7,729 bases of DNA from Candidatus Iainarchaeum sp. (lineage in GTDB: Archaea; Micrarchaeota; Micrarchaeia; Anstonellales; Bilamarchaeaceae). The DNA is taken from contig JAQTMJ010000032.1 of the NCBI GenBank assembly GCA_028714395.1, forward strand, positions 1 through 7,729, written 5' to 3'. Shown here piece after piece: positions 5,887-7,729 of this stretch; position 1 is the first letter of the stretch, and the number at the start of each line of letters is the position of its first letter. The notes beneath the pieces are model-generated. The model was not told where the DNA came from, did not search any database, and was given only the letters and a program-made list of their open reading frames with translations. The position numbers were made by a program, and so were the translations under genes.

Positions 5887-5933
5887 GTTAACGTTTTGAT
5901 GCACTGATCGCTTTATGAGAGTGAGAAAACGCC

Positions 5934-5941
5934 TTTAAAAA
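5934..5941 (-). promoter_or_regulatory. Candidate TATA box TTTTTAAA for the OFOR operon
   Basis: Read on the minus strand, TTTTTAAA follows a purine stretch (AAG), a possible BRE. Transcription would start near 5910-5915, giving a leader of about 35-40 nt that contains the GAGGT site. It lies in the 103-bp gap after the 506-residue gene, so the OFOR pair appears to have its own promoter. The T-run could also help terminate the upstream transcript. Confidence 0.5.
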
Positions 5942-5978
5942 CTTACCTGAAGCCAGTTCGGCAAATGGCGAAGTGCAC

Positions 5979-7499
5979 TCATGCTGAAAAGAATCTCCTG
6001 GAACCGTACAACGTCATGAAATTGTTCATGTATACCTCCCGTATGGAAAGCGAAGAATCCGGATGCTGCTTCTTGTTGCCATTGTAGTGAAAGGCCACTT
6101 CGGAGCTCTTTTCAAGGTTATGGGGGCTTACATCTGAAGGTTTAATGCCTACAAGCCCGCACTTCAATGAGAATGTCTTCACACCCTCCATGATGTTAAG
6201 GCATACGTTGCGGCTGAGCAGGTCCATGTCAACCACCTGCTGTTCTATCTTTATTCCTGTCTGCCGGGTCAGCGCCTTCCTCTCTTCATTGCCACGCAGG
6301 TCGCTATTAGCCGCCTGGTTTGTCTGCTGGGTGAAACCGACGCCGGATACGCCGATTTTGTTCTCGAATTCAGTCTCGTTGCGCACTATTACGAGCATGG
6401 CCTTCGCGTCCAGATGGTAAAAGACCTGGCCAAAAAATGCTGAAGCAGTTATTTCCCTTATCTGGGCCGGGTTCATGGGTGCATCGCCGGGTTTTAGATT
6501 GGTTTCCTTCCATTTGATGATGCGCCTGGCATAGTCTTCCATCTCGCTTTTAAGGGAAAAAAATGCACCGCTCTGGGAACCGATATCGGAAATGGATGAG
6601 TGCTCCATGAAAAAATAGAAAAGCCCTGTCCTGAAATCTGCCATGCTTTCAGCTGAGCCGAAGAAGCCCGGAAGCCAGCGGTTGGCGTCCATGAAGGCGT
6701 CCAGTTTGGACTTGGCGTTTTGCGCAAGCTCCCCGTAGGCATGCCGCACATCATCCACGCTGTTTCTTTTCAGGTAATCCGCAGTCTTTGTGCGGAGCAG
6801 CTCCAGTAGTTCAAGCCCAGATCTAGGCAGTCTCACCGAAGTCTTGCAGTCCAAGGCCCGGGAACTCAGGAGCAGAAGGAATGCGCGCTTTTCAGCCTCT
6901 TCGCGGGAATTAAACCAATCGGAGAATGAAGAGGTGCAATGGACTTTTGAAAGCTGCTGGAAAACCACGTATTGCCGTTCCAGGTATTTGAACTCAATCT
7001 GGCTTGCCTCGAGCTCGGAATTAATTTCGCTGAGCTTCTTTCCGCCGCGTTTCGCTGGCGTTTTTTGCATCATAGTGAGTTCGCTCATCCGGCCCCTGAG
7101 CGCGTCCATACGATCTTGAAGATAGGATGGAACGCGCAACTGCGCGGCTTCTTTGCCATGGCCGCTTTCGGCCGCCCTCCGCACACTGAATGCGTAAATG
7201 TTTTTGGTTACGTACCCTGGTTCACCGCATTGAAGCCAGGGGAAATTATCGGCCAATAGTTCTGTGAGGTCTTTGGCTTCTTCCTTGGTAAGATTTTCAA
7301 GGGTGGTACCCCCATGCTCTCCCCTAAAAACCGGCCGAAGCGCAATCAAGATTTCATCGCGTTTTTTCTGGGGCAGATCGGACAGCACGGCATTCAGTTT
7401 TTTCCATTCTTCCGGGAACGAGTAGAGCAGCCGTATAGGAACTACGGTAAATCGGGAGTTATTTTTTTTCTGCTCTTTCTCCACCTGGCCTGAACCCAT
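5979..7499 (-). CDS. Hypothetical protein, 506 residues, predicted coiled coil, unrecognised
   Basis: I recognise no family. The protein lacks a signal peptide and membrane spans and looks soluble and largely helical. The N-terminal part (1-120) is charged, with EEWKKLNAVLSDLPQKKRDE and a LQCGEPGYV segment (89-97). About 125-183 is predicted coiled coil in two helices, RMDALRGRMSELTMMQ and LSEINSELEASQIEFKYLERQ. They are split by a basic KTPAKRGGKK turn, suggesting a helical hairpin. The centre (190-330) is helical, with KLDAFMDANRWLPGFFGS and GLFYFFMEHSS. The C-terminal region (about 355-480) contains VFYHLDAKAMLVIVRNETEFENKIGVSG and VVDMDLLSRNVCLNIMEGVKTFSLKCG. Start: ATG 7499 gives a leaderless or near-leaderless mRNA from the TATA box at 7528-7536 and has no ribosome binding site. 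TTG 7508 would add three residues but lies upstream of the likely transcription start. Codon use appears less GC-biased at third positions than the OFOR genes, so it may be an acquired or fast-evolving accessory gene. Confidence 0.82.
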   Translation of the reverse strand: MGSGQVEKEQKKNNSRFTVVPIRLLYSFPEEWKKLNAVLSDLPQKKRDEILIALRPVFRGEHGGTTLENLTKEEAKDLTELLADNFPWLQCGEPGYVTKNIYAFSVRRAAESGHGKEAAQLRVPSYLQDRMDALRGRMSELTMMQKTPAKRGGKKLSEINSELEASQIEFKYLERQYVVFQQLSKVHCTSSFSDWFNSREEAEKRAFLLLLSSRALDCKTSVRLPRSGLELLELLRTKTADYLKRNSVDDVRHAYGELAQNAKSKLDAFMDANRWLPGFFGSAESMADFRTGLFYFFMEHSSISDIGSQSGAFFSLKSEMEDYARRIIKWKETNLKPGDAPMNPAQIREITASAFFGQVFYHLDAKAMLVIVRNETEFENKIGVSGVGFTQQTNQAANSDLRGNEERKALTRQTGIKIEQQVVDMDLLSRNVCLNIMEGVKTFSLKCGLVGIKPSDVSPHNLEKSSEVAFHYNGNKKQHPDSSLSIREVYMNNFMTLYGSRRFFSA

Positions 7500-7527
7500 A
7501 CATATCAACTAAAGTAGACAGACACAC

Positions 7528-7536
7528 AAATATAAA
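7528..7536 (-). promoter_or_regulatory. Candidate TATA box TTTATATTT, leaderless promoter
   Basis: Read on the minus strand, TTTATATTT ends 28 nt before ATG 7499. This is close to the spacing expected for a transcript starting at or within a few bases of the ATG, and no Shine-Dalgarno-like site is present. It separates the 506-residue gene from the gene to its right. Confidence 0.55.
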
Positions 7537-7558
7537 CATTCTGAAAAGACCTTCAATC

Positions 7559-7729
7559 TCACTTCGCTGAATTGATGAGTTTGAGCTTGTATTCCTGCGC
7601 CGACACGTATATGCTCCTGGTTCCGTCGGCAGCGGAAAGCACGCCGAGGAATTCCTTCTGCTGCGCGGCGCTCAGCTCGTTGAAGAACCTGAGAAATGAC
7701 TCGCGGCCTATGGAATACTCGGGCCCCTC
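7559..7729 (-). CDS. 3' end of an unrecognised gene, truncated by the window edge
   Basis: The minus-strand frame is open from the window edge (EGPEYSIGRESFLRF...) to TGA at 7561-7559. This gives the last 56 residues of a protein whose N-terminus lies outside the window. The visible part is helical and charged, with FFNELSAAQQKEFLGVL and a YVSAQEYKLKLINSAK terminus. Codon use is strongly GC-ending (CTC, GAG, GCG, AGG), like the OFOR genes and unlike the 506-residue gene downstream, supporting a real native gene. Too little is present for a family call. The short downstream gap has no clear terminator hairpin. Confidence 0.7.
   Translation of the reverse strand, partial: EGPEYSIGRESFLRFFNELSAAQQKEFLGVLSAADGTRSIYVSAQEYKLKLINSAK

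Noticed and set aside
5339..5899. 186-codon + strand ORF opposite the OFOR alpha N-terminus
   Set aside because: It is antisense to the conserved gamma domain, and its His/Arg/Val-rich translation shows no motif. It is best explained by codon bias of the real gene.
5972..5978. Palindrome GTGCAC downstream of the 506-residue gene
   Set aside because: A 6-bp palindrome is expected by chance in a region this size, and nothing nearby makes it a site.

Overview
The window looks archaeal. Three things point that way. First, the 2-oxoacid:ferredoxin oxidoreductase (OFOR) is the two-gene kind, with a gamma-alpha fusion plus a separate beta subunit and no ferredoxin-like subunit. Second, there is an XRE-type regulator with a C-terminal domain I associate with archaeal regulators. 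Third, several genes are preceded by TATA-box-like elements about 25-30 nt before a start codon, while others have GAGGT/GGTGA ribosome binding sites. Arg AGG and Ile ATA codons are frequent. The lineage cannot be fixed from the sequence. A DPANN-type archaeon (Micrarchaeota/Diapherotrites-like) is only an impression.

Layout. At the left, on the + strand, an unrecognised ~355-residue protein (21-1088, possibly truncated by the window edge) is followed with no gap by an XRE helix-turn-helix regulator (1089-1772). Next, still on +, comes a cysteine-rich, sequon-rich predicted extracellular lipoprotein (1807-2931). A 245-bp AT-rich convergent gap (2932-3176) follows. It holds a doubtful 64-codon ORF, a degenerate direct repeat of the OFOR beta 3' end, and nested inverted repeats. 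On the minus strand lies the OFOR pair, transcribed alpha (5875-4052) then beta (4046-3177), with a promoter and ribosome binding site upstream of alpha. Further right, also on minus, are an unrecognised 506-residue soluble protein with a predicted coiled coil (7499-5979, apparently leaderless) and the 3' end of another unrecognised gene (7729-7559).

How the genes work together. Only the OFOR pair has a firm joint function: CoA-dependent oxidative decarboxylation of a 2-oxoacid with electrons passed to ferredoxin. The unknown/XRE pair is probably cotranscribed. The lipoprotein and the 506-residue protein look like lineage-specific genes. Both appear less GC-rich at third codon positions than the OFOR genes, and I cannot place either in a pathway. 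I see no CRISPR array, rRNA, tRNA, transposase or known defence system. The least explained items are the repeat at the OFOR beta terminus, the heavily sequon-decorated lipoprotein, and the two orphan proteins.
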